Shown here one piece after another: positions 25,169 through 37,098 of a DNA stretch of 64,000 nt. The notes under the pieces were generated by a model. That model was not told the origin of the DNA. It searched no databases and saw only the letters and a program-made list of their open reading frames with translations. The position numbers and the translations under genes are program-made. Position 1 is the stretch's first letter, and every line of letters begins with the position of its first letter. The stretch is from Gigaspora margarita (lineage: Eukaryota > Glomeromycota > Glomeromycetes > Diversisporales > Gigasporaceae), in contig WTPW01000670.1 of the NCBI GenBank assembly GCA_009809945.1, positions 5,890-69,889 on the forward strand, written 5' to 3'.

Positions 25169-25960
25169 GCTTAAAAAAATCTGAACCACACAAATGTTGC
25201 TGTTGTTCCGGACCGTGTTCCGCGTGAAGTTCAGAAGAAACCAAAAACAGCAGATCCCAAAATATAAGATCAAATGTAACGTGACCACGAGTAAGGTGAA
25301 CGCAAAAAGTCTACGGACTAGGGTTCGGGGGGCATGGGGCATTGGGGAATTGGGGAACCCGAGCGATCATTGAAGGCGCATTTTTTTAAATGAAATCGAC
25401 GTTTATTTGACCTATAAACGCCCATATTTCTCAAGTTCAATTAGATGTACAGCCTTAACGACAAATAGTTATAAAGCGAAACTTTGAGGAGATCAGCAAC
25501 GTTAAGAGGTTCAAAGAACAAAGCTATAGAATGAAATTTATTTTATACAGAAAAATTTACTGGTTAATTTAACTTGTCGGTGCAAAATGGTAGAAAATGG
25601 AATTAAATAGGGTAAGAGGAAAAAATTTTTTTCGTATATACAATGTAAAAAACGGCTCTATAGCTTTACTTCCGTGATGAAATAATCGTTTCGCATTAAA
25701 ACTTTTGATGAAAAAGAGAGTGCAACTTATGCATCTAAAAAAGTGTGAATTATATATACCGGTATATAAATATACTTATATCTTAAAATTATTTACTGAT
25801 GGGTATTATGGCGCACGCACTGATGATGGTGCAAGACAACAACACCAGTCAAAAAATTTCGCATGCAACATTACACAATGTCTGTCTGTCACGTTTACAC
25901 AATTTGATTGGTTAATACGAATAACGTGATCATCATATGATCTACATGCTACTCAATTCG
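25169..25960. other. Upstream region of the eight-exon gene
   Basis: About 0.8 kb separates the gene start from the satellite. No certain promoter element or further gene is seen. A short frame at 25705-25929 lacks motifs and is not called. Confidence 0.45.
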
Positions 25961-25965
25961 CAAAA

Positions 25966-28620
25966 GAATGTACCACAAAATTGATTTACGTTCTTGATGC
26001 GTTTATAGAATAGACTATAGAGGCTGTACCATTTTTTTAATATTTTGAGCGACGCTATCTCAACAACTACTGGACCAAGTTTGATAATTTTTTTTATTTG
26101 AATTCTATGAATTCATAGAATTTAAATAAAAAATAATTCATTGAATTTGGTCTGGTGGTAATGGAGATATCTTCGCTCAAAGTTGAAGAAAAATCGAAAC
26201 GTCTATCTAAATTAAAGCTGCGCCAATTTTTTTAAAAAAACTTTGAGCGAAGTTATCTCCACAACGACTGGACCAAATTTGATAATTTTTTTTNNNNNNN
26301 NNNNNNNNNNNNNNNNNNNNNNNNNNNNNNNNNNNNNNNNNNNNNNNNNNNNNNNNNNNNNNNNNNNNNNNNNNNNNNNNNNNNNNNNNNNNNNNNNNNN
26401 NNNNNNNNNNNNNNNNNNNNNNNNNNNNNNNNNNNNNNNNNNNNNNNNNNNNNNNNNNNNNNNNNNNNNNNNNNNNNNNNNNNNNNNNNNNNNNNNNNNN
26501 NNNNNNNNNNNNNNNNNNNNNNNNNNNNNNNNNNNNNNNNNNNNNNNNNNNNNNNNNNNNNNNNNNNNNNNNNNNNNNNNNNNNNNNNNNNNNNNNNNNN
26601 NNNNNNNNNNNNNNNNNNNNNNNNNNNNNNNNNNNNNNNNNNNNNNNNNNNNNNNNNNNNNNNNNNNNNNNNNNNNNNNNNNNNNNNNNNNNNNNNNNNN
26701 NNNNNNNNNNNNNNNNNNNNNNNNNNNNNNNNNNNNNNNNNNNNNNNNNNNNNNNNNNNNNNNNNNNNNNNNNNNNNNNNNNNNNNNNNNNNNNNNNNNN
26801 NNNNNNNNNNNNNNNNNNNNNNNNNNNNNNNNNNNNNNNNNNNNNNNNNNNNNNNNNNNNNNNNNNNNNNNNNNNNNNNNNNNNNNNNNNNNNNNNNNNN
26901 NNNNNNNNNNNNNNNNNNNNNNNNNNNNNNNNNNNNNNNNNNNNNNNNNNNNNNNNNNNNNNNNNNNNNNNNNNNNNNNNNNNNNNNNNNNNNNNNNNNN
27001 NNNNNNNNNNNNNNNNNNNNNNNNNNNNNNNNNNNNNNNNNNNNNNNNNNNNNNNNNNNNNNNNNNNNNNNNNNNNNNNNNNTTTTTTTTATTTGAATTC
27101 TATGAATTCATAGAATTTAAATAAAAAATACTTCATCGAATTTGGTCTGGTGGGAGAGGAGATAGCTTCGCTCAAAGGTGAAGAAAACCAAAACGTCTAT
27201 CTAAATGCCAATTCTTTTAAAAATCTTTGAGCGAAGTTATCTCCACAACGACTGGACCAAATTTGATAATTTTTTTTATTTGAATTCTATGAATCTCATA
27301 GAATTTAAATAAAAAAACATTCATCGCATTTGGTCTGGTGGTAGTGGGGATATCTTCGCTCAAAGTTAAAAAAAACAAAACACCTATCAAAATTAAAGCT
27401 GTGCTAATTTTTTTAAAAAACTTTGAGCGAAGCTATCTCCATAACCACTGGACCAAATTTGATAATTTTTTTTTATTTGAATTCTATGAATCCCATAGAA
27501 TTTAAATAAAAAAAATTCATCGAATTTAGTCTGGTAGTAGTGGAGATATCTTCGCTTAAAGTTAAAAAAAAACAAAACACCTATCAAAATTAAAGCTGTG
27601 CCAATTTTTTTTAAAAAAAAACTTGAACGAAGCTATCTCCATAACCACTGGACCAAATTTGATAATTTTTTTTTATTTGAATTCTATGATTCATAGAATT
27701 TAAATAAAAAATAATTCATCGAATTTGGTCTAGTAGTAATGGAGATATCTTCGCTCAAAGTTGAAGAAAAATTGAAACGTCTATCTAAATTAAAGCTGCA
27801 CCAATTTTTTTTAAAAAAACTTTGAGCGAAGTTATCTTCACAACCACTGGACCAAATTTGATAATTTTTTTTATTTAAATTCTATGAATCTCACAGAATT
27901 TAAATAAAAAAAATTAATCGAATTTGGTCTGGTGGTAGGGATATATTTTCGCTCAAAGTTAAAAAAAAAACAAAACACCTATCAAAATTAAAGCTGTGCC
28001 AATTTTTTTAAAAAACTTTGAGCGAAGCTATCTCCATAACCACTGGACCAAATTTAATAATTTTTTTTATTTGAATTCTATGAATTCATAGAATTTAATA
28101 AAAAATACTTCATCGAATTTGGTCTAGTGGGAGAGGAGATAGCTTCGCTCAAAGGTGAAGAAAAACCAAAACATCTATCTAAATGCCAATTCTTTTAAAA
28201 ATCTTTGAGCGAAGTTATTTCCACTACCACTAGACCAAATTCAATGAAATTTTTTTATTTAAATTCTATGGGATTCATAGAATTCAAATAAAAAATTATT
28301 ATCAAATTTGGTCCAGTGGTTGTGGAGATAGCTTTGCTCAAAGTTTTTTAAAAAAATTGGCGCAGTTTTAATTTAGATAGACGTTTCAATTTTTCTTCAA
28401 CTTTGAGCGAAGATATCTTCATTACCACCAGACCAAATTCAATGAATTATTTTTTATTTAAATTCTATGAATTCATAGAATTCAAATAAAAAAAATATAT
28501 CAAATTTGGCCCAGTGGTTGTTGAGATAGCTTTGCTCAAAATATTAAAAAATTGGTACAGCCTCTATAGTCTATTCTATAAACGCATCAAGAACGTAAAT
28601 CAATTTGGGAGTACATTTTA
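25966..28620. repeat. Palindromic satellite, block 1 (unit about 195 bp), bounded by inverted repeats
   Basis: Units recur about every 189-199 bases (starts near 27157, 27346, 27542, 27741, 27939, 28135). Each contains two palindromic cores. One is TTTGAATTCTATGAATTCAT with its inverse. The other is CTTCGCTCAAAGTT facing AACTTTGAGCGAAG. The block is flanked by an inverted repeat of about 80 bases (25966-26045 against 28540-28620, including ATTGATTTACGTTCTTGATG). The gap 26294-27082 lies inside. No coding frame; the apparent 293-residue frame at 26243 is mostly undetermined bases. Confidence 0.9.
26294..27082. other. Assembly gap (789 N)
   Basis: The gap length is close to four satellite units, and the same unit sequence resumes on both sides. 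Confidence 0.99.
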
Positions 28621-28909
28621 GACCTATCAAAAAAGCAACCACAGATCTATCAAAAACGATACTTTTGTACTCAATTCAATTAGGTGTAATGTGAAAATCA
28701 CGCATTTTTTGAAAAAAATTTTTGCTCATGAAACTACCTACTGCGCACTAACAAAAAAATTTCTTGCAAAATTTTGATACAGAATAAGCCTTCTTTTGGT
28801 AATTACTCTAACTCTAGCATAAGGTTTATAGTTTCAAAAATATTGTGCGTATTGAGTGTAAATCATCTGATTGGTGCATTGCCCATGGCCCTACAACTAC
28901 CCCAGTAGC
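28621..28909. other. Spacer between satellite blocks
   Basis: About 290 bases without palindromic units. It includes GTGTAATGTGAAAATCACGC and has no gene. Confidence 0.55.
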
Positions 28910-30010
28910 AAATCTTACGTTTTTGATACTCCTGCACTTACTTTTTTGATACTGATCGACATGAAATCCCAATAAAAATAAGAATTTTCAAAACTTTGAG
29001 CGAAGATATCTTGGCAACCATAAGACCAAATTTGGTAAAACTTTTTTTATTTGAATTCTATGGCTTCATAGAATTCAAATAAAAAAATTCATCGAATTTA
29101 GTCAAGTGGTTGTCGAGTTATCTTCGCTCAAAGTCAGAGAAAATCAAAACGCCTATCAAAATAGAAGCTGCGCCAAATTTTTTATCTAACTTTGAGCGAA
29201 GATACCTCGACAACCATCTGACCAAATTTGATAAATCTTTTTTTTTTGAATTCTATAGCTTCATATAATTCAAATAAAAAAATTTTTATCGTATTTAGTC
29301 AAGTGGTTGTCAAGATATCTTTACTCAAAGTTAGAAAAAAATCAAAACAACTATCAAAATAGAAGCTGGACCAAATTTTTTTTTAAATTTGAGCGAAGAT
29401 ATCTTGACGACCATCTAACCAATTTCGATAAAACTTTTTTTATATGAATTTTATAAAGCCATAGAATTCAAATAAAAAAGTTTTATCAAATTTGATTAGA
29501 TGGTCGTCAAGATAACTTCACTCAAATTTAGAAAAAAATTTGGTGCAGCTTTTATTTTGATAGTTGTTTTGATTTTTTTCTAACTTTGAGCGAAGATATC
29601 TTGACAACCACTTGACTAAATATGATAAAATTTTTTTATTTGAATTATATGAAGCTATAGAATTCAAAAAAAAAGCTTTATCAAATTTGGTCAGATGGTA
29701 GTCAAGGTATCTTCGTTCAAAGTTAGATAAAAAATTTGGTGCAGCTTCTATTTTGATAGGCGTTTTGATTTTCTCTAACTTTGAGTGAAGATAGCTCGAC
29801 AACCACTTGACTAAATTCGATGAATTTTTTTTTATTTGAATTCTATGAAGCCATAGATTCAAATAAAAAAGTTTTATCAAATTTGGTCTTATGGTTGCCA
29901 AGATATCTTTACTCAAAGTTTTGAAAATTCTTATTTTTACTGAGGATTTTCATGTTGATCAGTATCAAAAAAAATAAGTGCAGAAGTATCAAAATATAAG
30001 ATTTGCACCC
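28910..30010. repeat. Palindromic satellite, block 2, bounded by inverted repeats
   Basis: It has the same CTTTGAGCGAAGATATCTTG and TTGAATTCTATG cores with a more diverged spacer. The ends (28910-29000 and 29920-30010) form an inverted repeat of about 90 bases containing AATAAGAATTTTCAAAACTT. The 132-residue frame at 29518-29916 reads the repeat itself and is not a gene. Confidence 0.85.
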
Positions 30011-30069
30011 TAGTGTACCCAGTAAAAAAAGTATGGGCACGTGAATAATTGAAAAAATTGCCCAATAAC

Positions 30070-30930
30070 ATTATAGTACTGATTAAGTGTCATTTTAAAA
30101 ATGTTTAATTTTTTTAATTTCTAGCAAAGATTTCTCAATAACCTTCTAATTAAATTCAGTGATTTTTTTTTATTTTAATGATATTATCCCATAGAATTAG
30201 AATAAAAAAAAAGTTCTTGAATTTGGTCTGGTTGTTATTGAGGAATTTTTGCTTGAAGTTTTGAAAAATATCAAGTAAATTTTCTTTTTTTCAAAAATTT
30301 CTCAGCAACTATATAATCAAATTGGACAAAAGTTTGTTTATTTTAATTCAGCGAATTTGTAGAATTAAAATAAAAAGGGGTTATCCAATATGATTAGGTA
30401 GTTGCTGAGAAAGCTTTATCTAAAGGTAAATAGCAGCAGCTTCTCTCTTTCATGGATGTTTAATTTTGAAGTTTTCATAACAACAAATTCAATAAAAAAT
30501 TTGATTTTAATAGAATTAAATAGAAAAAGTTTCAAAAAAATTTAATTGAATTTAACTAAGTAGGTACTAGGTAAAAAAGATGCTGCAACAAATTTTTTTT
30601 TGACTTTGAACAAAGTTTTCATAACAACTACCTATTCAAATTCAATAAAACTTTATTTATTTAAATTCTATAAATTCATAGAACTAAAAAAAAAATTTTA
30701 TCAAATTTAAATAGGTAGTTGTTAAGAAAATTTCATTTAAAGTTAAATATTCAAGAAATAGAAGCTGCGATTAAAATTTTTATTTTTTAGATAAAGTTTC
30801 TTGACAACTACTACTCAATTACCAAACTAAATTGGATTAACCTTTTTTTTTAATTTTACAAATTTACTAAATTAAAATAAAAAATTTTTCATCCAATTAA
30901 TTAGATGGCTGCTAAGAAATATTCAAGTTT
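30070..30930. repeat. Degenerate satellite, block 3
   Basis: Diverged units keep the hairpin form (an AATTCTATAAATTCATAGAA-type core, with AAGTTTTCATAACAAC on the flanks) but differ strongly in the CTTTGAGCGAAG part. Confidence 0.65.
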
Positions 30931-31689
30931 TGAAAAAAAATTTTACTTGTTCTTTTATTTTTTTTCTAATAAAATTGGTTATAATTTATGCTCGCTTGCT
31001 ACAAATATACCTTTATACATTATTATTTACAACCTATTCAAAGTTTCTATTTGACTCAAATATTAGTATTTATATCAAAATGCTAATTTTTTATATAGCT
31101 ATAAAATAATCTTAAACATAGTTCATATTTATATATGCGACAATATATATGTTTTTTAAATAATCGAAGCCTAATTATTTGCATATTTGTTCAGCAAATA
31201 TACTATATATGGTACAAAGAATATCCCATACAGTATATATATTATAAAATAAAGTCAATTTTTTTTGCTAAATATTAAAAAAACCCTCATAAAAAATGTA
31301 AAAAAAAAACTATATTGCTATTATTTTATACTAGATTCAAGATGAATAAAATTTTCTAACTTTTTGTTTTGTTAATAAATTGTAATTACTTGAATTTTGT
31401 CACTTCACTAAATTGCATTGTCTAAAAGTGTATACATATAAAAAAAGTTATTTAATTATTTAATAGCGAAGTAGTAGAATAAAAAAAAAAGATATATTAC
31501 TCAACAATTAATGTCTTCACTACTATGCTATAAAAAATAATAAATAAATAAATTTTTTTTTTAGAAGTTAAAGAAAATGTGTATAATTTAAAAAACAGGT
31601 ATTGTGTGTATGCTCTTTCCAAATTTTTGGTATAGTTCTTCTTCTATGATAAGATTCAATTTGTTCTACCATTATATTAACTGACTGAA
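30931..31689. other. AT-rich DNA at the 3' side of MULE-2
   Basis: No gene is recognised. The terminal repeat of MULE-2, if present here, was not found. Confidence 0.45.
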
Positions 31690-32311
31690 AGTTTTTTCGA
31701 CGCTTTTACCCTATTTAATATTTTTTGTATCTTTGTATTCATATAAAAGATCAAATGCCTTTTTGGTTGTATCAATTAATCAATAAAAAAGATGTCTGAA
31801 TCTTCATCTTGTTTATCATTAATTGTTGAAGAACTTATTTTATTCATTGAATTAGCATCTTAAATATTTGTTTCAATTAAAAATGGTTGATTATATTGAG
31901 GCTAATTGTTATTTATTGAATTAGCATCTTGAATGTTTGCTTCAATTAAAAACGGCTGATTATATTGAAGCTGATTGTTATTATTTATATCAATTAAAGA
32001 ACTTGTTGCATGCATTAAACTAGTAATATCTTGGATTTTTGTTTCGATCAAAAATAGATACTGATTATTTTGTTTAACTTGATCAAAGAATTGTAGTAAC
32101 ACTGTTTCCTTTTTTGAACAAGATGTTTACAAATAAAGAACCGATTTGTAAGATAATACAAGCAGCTGCAGATCTACTGTTCTATATTCGTATTATAAAG
32201 TTGGTTGGCATCTTCTTTAACAATTCTATTTGTTAATCGCTTCCATTTTGATTTAATTAATTTTCACCAATCTGCCTTTACTCGTCCAAGTATAATTTGA
32301 TTAAATTTATG

Positions 32312-33041
32312 GGGTATTGCTATTCGCACCATGGTTTTTGCTATTCGCACCATGGATTTTGTGTAATATTAGATTATTAACCAACCTTTTCTATTCGCAC
32401 CATAGTATAGTTACACGAACATTTGAAAAATCTTAATTTGCACCCCTACATGTTGTTAATCTACAAAAAAAGGCGAGTTTTTATTGGTGCAACATTAAAA
32501 CGGTCTAAGGTTACATGAAAATTGTGAAAATCTTATTCTGCACCCCTACATGTTGTTAATCTACAAAAAAAGGCGAGTTTTTATTGGTGCAACATGAAAA
32601 TAGCCCAAGGTTACACAAAATTGCAAAATTCTGGCCCGCATTATGTTAAGGCCTTAAGAAATTAGGGTAAGGGTTGGCCCGCATTGTAAAATTAGGGTTA
32701 GGGTTGGCCCACATTATAAAATTAGGTTAGCAGACCTACTAGAACATTCTAACCAGTCCCAAGGTTACACAAAAATTGTGAAAATCTTATCCTGCACCCC
32801 TACATGTTGTTAATCTACAAAAAATGGTGAGTTTTTATTGGTGCGACATTAAAAAGACCTAATGTTACATGAAAATTGCGAAAAATCTTTTTTATATATT
32901 GTTAATCTATAAAAAAAGAGGAGTTTTTATTGGTGCAACTTATATTACCATGGTGCGAATAGAAAAAGTTGATTAATAATCTAATGTTATACAAAATCCA
33001 TGGTGCGAATAGCAAAAACCATGGTGCGAATAGCAATACCC
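32312..33041. mobile_element. 730-bp Mutator-type MITE with long TIRs and telomere-like core
   Basis: Terminal inverted repeats of about 95 bp start GGGTATTGCTATTCGCACCA. A perfect 9-bp duplication, AAATTTATG, flanks the element (32303-32311, 33042-33050). The interior has about four copies of a roughly 100-bp unit (CACCCCTACATGTTGTTAAT) and telomere-like TTAGGG tracts (32661-32730). It interrupts the C-terminal half of MULE-2. Confidence 0.93.
32661..32730. repeat. Interstitial telomere-like tracts
   Basis: ATTAGGGTAAGGGTTGG, ATTAGGGTTAGGGTTGG and ATTAGGTTAG alternate with CCCGCATT-type spacers in the middle of the 730-bp MITE. Confidence 0.8.
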
Positions 33042-33646
33042 AAATTTATGCCTCTAATGCAAAATTACTTTTTTTATAAGAATATAGATTACTAGATCAA
33101 ATCTTGGGCAGAAGAATTTATAAAGAAAATTATGTTTGATTACTTTTCAATATAACTCAATAAACATCATTGTTTATAATATTGAAATCTTGTTTTCACA
33201 ACCTGCTCTCATCCATAAAGCTCATCGATCTGCACAGTACCACTCTTTTCAAAGCTAAATCCAAAGAAAAGGCAACAAATTATATTGGCAAAAAAAATAA
33301 ATTTCTTTGATAGCTTGTTCCCAAATTTGCAAACAAGTTAATATAGATATTGGTATTAGTAGATGAAGATGTAAATGTTTATCCATTAATTCCCAAACTG
33401 ATATACATAATTCTTTAGGACAAAAAATTGGTTCTTTTTGAGCTGGAAGTTGTGGAATAAAATTTTTATCAATAAAAGAAAAATACTCATATCCTTTACT
33501 ATGCTTATAAGTAATTTTTGATAGAAAGTTATTTGATACTAATCATATATCAATTGCTTTTTTCACGTGCCAATGGCACAGTTGAATTTTAGCATTTGGC
33601 CAAGTAAATCACATTCCAGAAATTTGTACAAAGTCCTTATCAGTTA

Positions 33647-35402
33647 GAGGAGTGCAGAAAATCACGTAATTTTTTTAGGGGGAAGGGGGGTTCCCAATTA
33701 TCATGTCCTATATATATATATAGTAAATAGCCAATAATACTGAAGTATTTATTATAATAAAAATTCGCCAAAAGTTGCTACATAGTAAAGTCTAAATTTT
33801 ACTATGTCAATCGATAATTATCGATTAAGTAAACTTGTTTGGAATATCAAAATACATATATTTTAAAATTTTTATCAAAATTGAAGAAGATTTTATTATT
33901 TAACTTTTATTTTTATGTTTGTCGAATGTATTTTTTTAAAAAATTTTAAAATTTTCGTCGAACATAAAGGAAAAATGTTATTGGCGACATTTCGCCATGG
34001 TGACCCTAATATGATCGGCCAATCATTTTACAGATTGCTAATCATATAAATAAATTTTTTTTTATTTTTATTAATTTATTTTTTTTTTATTTTTGTTTTT
34101 ATTATTTTTTTTTATTTATTACTAACGTTTAATTTTTTTTTTTTTTTGGAGCGTTGCTGGAGCCGTCGTAGGAGCCGTCGCTGGAGCCATTGCTGGAGTC
34201 GTCGTTGGAGTCGTAGTAGGAGCATGAAGTTGCGGTAGATTTCGGTAGTCGTTGGAGCCGTAGTAGGAGCATGAAGTCGTGGTGGATTTCAGTAGTCGTT
34301 GGAGTAGGAGTGTGAAGTCGCGGTGTATTTCGGTGATTCAGTAAGTTGTTTTTTTCCAGTTTCTTTGGAGTCGTCGTTGGAACCGCAGTAGGAGCATGAA
34401 GTTGCGTTTAGATCAGTGGATTTTGGTGATTCGGTAGGTTGTTTTTTTTTGTGGGTACTTCTAGTTGTTATTCAGTGGTTAATTCAATAGGTTCGTTATT
34501 TTTTAAGGTTCTTCGTCGTTTTTTGGTGAGTTTTCGTTAGTTTTTGGTGGGGTTCCTATAAGTTCTTTGTCATTTTCGGGTTCCTTCGGTAACTTCGTTG
34601 GTTTTCTATGGGTTCTTTCAGTAAATTCATCATTTTTCGGTAGGGTTTTCTAGTCGTTTCTTGGTGGATTCTTTCTTTGTTCTTGGTCGAATCTTTAGTC
34701 CTCGTTTTCGTCCCGTTTTTCTTGCCATTCCCATACTGTTTTTTTCTTGTTTTTTCTACTGTTTTCGTCCTGTTTTCTTGTCGTCCCCATTCCGTTTTCT
34801 TAGTTCTAAAAAAAAATAACAATAATTAATAAAAATAAATTAAAAAAAAAATTTTAAAAAAAATAAATTAATAAATTATAGCTTGGAACCGGGTTTATTT
34901 TTATATATTAAACCCGGTTTTAACACTTTTTTTAATAAATTTTATTCATTTTTTTTAATAATTTTTTTTAATAATTTTAAAAGTGTAAGTAATCGACCAA
35001 TCGAATTCGATCACGTGCATCACATGCATGACACGAGCACATGATACACGTGATCGAATTCGATTGGCTTATCACGGGGGTCGGCATGGCGACATGTCTC
35101 CATAAAATAATACCCGAACATAAAAATCAAAAAGTCAAATAATAAAAAGTATTCGAATACTAATAAAAATTTTAGAGTAAGTGTATTTTGATCTTTTGAA
35201 CAAGTTTACTTAAGCAACTTTAATGATTCATATAGTAAAATTTTGACTTTACTATGTAGTGACTGTTATCGTACGTGGGGGTAAAAACATTTTTGAATTT
35301 TTTAATATCAAAAAGACAAAATTTGATTGGTCAATAGTCTATTACAGAGGGGAGAGGGTTAGACCTATATAAACCCTAATTACGTAATTTACTGCACTCT
35401 TC
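33647..35402. mobile_element. PIF-Harbinger-like foldback MITE, copy 2, with a nested insertion
   Basis: It is flanked by TTA (33644-33646, 35403-35405). The ends GAGGAGTGCAGAAAATCACG and, inverted, GAAGAGTGCAGTAAATTACG match copies 1 and 4. Without the nested element (33969-35114) and its 10-bp duplication it is 600 bp, the same as the other copies. It splits the MULE-2 gene between the two catalytic Asp residues. Confidence 0.93.
33969..35114. mobile_element. 1,146-bp Mutator-type MITE nested in the Harbinger-like MITE
   Basis: A 10-bp duplication, CGAACATAAA, flanks it (33959-33968, 35115-35124). The uninterrupted site is visible in copy 4 near 52570. The ends are imperfect inverted repeats of about 45 bp containing GACATTTCGCCATG and GACATGTCGCCATG. 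The interior holds a coding-like but frame-free minisatellite (GGAGCCGTCGTAGGAGC-type units, 34145-34400) and T-rich DNA. The 88-residue frame at 34556-34822 is low-complexity and not called. Related sequence is at about 54300-55000. Confidence 0.92.
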
Positions 35403-35588
35403 TTAATACGAATTCAGGCATTATATCTCACAACTTTATTTCATTGAGAAAAGTTAAAATCATATCAGTTCATACTCCATTTCCAGATTTGCTATTACTT
35501 TTTAAAAACAAATATGCAATAGAATACCCTGAACCATTAACCTCTGCATATAGTACATATAGTTCAAACCCTAAATTGTTTGTATTAT

Positions 35589-35665
35589 CTGTATAAATAA
35601 AAATATTTTATTTATTTATTTAAAATATAAATTAATAAATAAATAAATAAATATATTATAAATAC
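35589..35665 (-). other. Spliceosomal intron in MULE-2
   Basis: On the minus strand the donor GTATTT follows GACGCAACTT, and the acceptor ATACAG precedes ATAATACAAAC. Splicing restores an uninterrupted protein frame across the catalytic Asp region. Confidence 0.8.
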
Positions 35666-36467
35666 AAGTTGCGTCAATTCCACATTCATATATATTAATA
35701 TTTGATTCTTTCAAGTACTCAAGAAAACCTGTTAAAAATCTAATTGCACGAACAGGCATTGTTGTGTTTACAATAATTTGATAATTTTCTTTTTCAATCC
35801 ACATTAAAGCAGATTTAAAAGCATCATCATGACTTTTATATCTAGTATATCCAAAAACTGTTCACCAATAGTAGACTTGTTTTTGCACAATCATCGTATC
35901 TATACCTCTATTAATTAAATTTGCATAAATCTCCTGCGGTAATAAATTGATATTATCTTTGATATATTGTTTAATATCTTCAGATACTTTTATACTATTT
36001 GGTTTTGGATGCAAGATATTATGCTCAACTATAATATTGGCAACCTTAAGTGTTAAGTTAATATTTACTTTAATGCAACCAACACAATCATATCGTTCTA
36101 TTACTGTGGTATCTCTACGTTTTTCTGGATCACTATGCTTATGAGATTTTTTTGCCATATTCATCCTTTGAGAGCAAAAATACCAAATATTTGTAGCTTG
36201 CTTTCTATCATATTTGTTATTATATCTATAATATATAGTAATAAAATAATATTTATTACTAAAATAAATTTTATTTACATAAAATAATAGAAATTATTCA
36301 TATAATTATTAGTTATGTACATCCAAGAGTATTCATCAATATCACAAACAATATTTATCAAATTATCAGCGATTTCTTTTGGAGATTCATTATACAAAGA
36401 AATATCAATGGTATATGAAAAATAAATACCTAATTGATTGTTTTCTTTATTATCTTTTGCAGTTATT

Positions 36468-37098
36468 TTTTTTTTTTAACTTTACAACCATGCGCTACTT
36501 TATTAGATATTTAAGTACAAGTACAAATAATGTTCTAACTATTACGTAGGCTACTACCTGGCATTCCATCAATGCCCAGGCAGGGTTGTTGCACCGAGCC
36601 TTATTCCTCCCAGCAAGCCCCTCTGATTCTCACGATCATAAGCCTGTTGGTTCGAATCGCAGTCTGGACACGCCGCCACGAGTTCTTGAAGTATCCTTTC
36701 AGACTTCAGCCTCTCAATACGTCTCATGACTTCGGTTATTCAAATCGGTGTTCTGACTCAATGACGATCCTGGGGTTTTGATCCTGACTACTTATAGCAT
36801 TGCTCTACAACGTCCGTTATTTAACGGTATGACCATACGTAGACGAGGGTACAACTGGCCACATGTGCACTTTTGGTGCCTATTTTAAGTAGTCCGCCTA
36901 AAGGTCTCACACTAGCTGCAATACCTGCAACCCGCTACAGGAATTGTCTATTCAAACTCTCTGATCTATGCTGACATCTCCTGATATAGTAGAACCCGCA
37001 ACATAGAATTACGATTTCGCCAACACCAGAAATTGAACCAGCAACCTTCTGATTTGCATCCTCAAAGCATAACCGCTATGCTATCGACCTGGAGAACA
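36468..37098 (-). mobile_element. tRNA-headed retroposon (SINE C), 631 bp
   Basis: A 15-bp duplication flanks it, TCTTTTGCAGTTATT (36453-36467) and TCTTCTGCAGTTATT (37099-37113), with one mismatch. The A tail lies at the left, directly beside the duplication. The head at 37025-37090 has a B box GGTTCAATTTC (37029-37039) and an A box TAGCATAGCGGTTATGC (37067-37083). The 3' part shares GAGGGTACAACTGGCCAC-type sequence with SINE A and B. A second B-box-like GGTTCGAATC near 36649 lacks matching stems. Confidence 0.9.
37025..37090 (-). other. tRNA-like Pol III promoter head of SINE C
   Basis: A and B boxes are spaced as in tRNA genes, but the arms do not complete a cloverleaf. Confidence 0.75.

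Noticed and set aside
26243-27124. A 293-residue protein
   Set aside because: Nearly all of it is the N gap; the flanking residues translate satellite palindromes.
29518-29916. A 132-residue protein
   Set aside because: It is a repeat-encoded frame of the palindromic satellite.
25966-30010. A CRISPR array
   Set aside because: The repeats are long, tandem and palindromic with no unique spacers, and the genome is eukaryotic.
36640-36680. A tRNA gene around GGTTCGAATC
   Set aside because: The T-arm bases do not pair and there is no matching acceptor stem; it lies inside SINE C.
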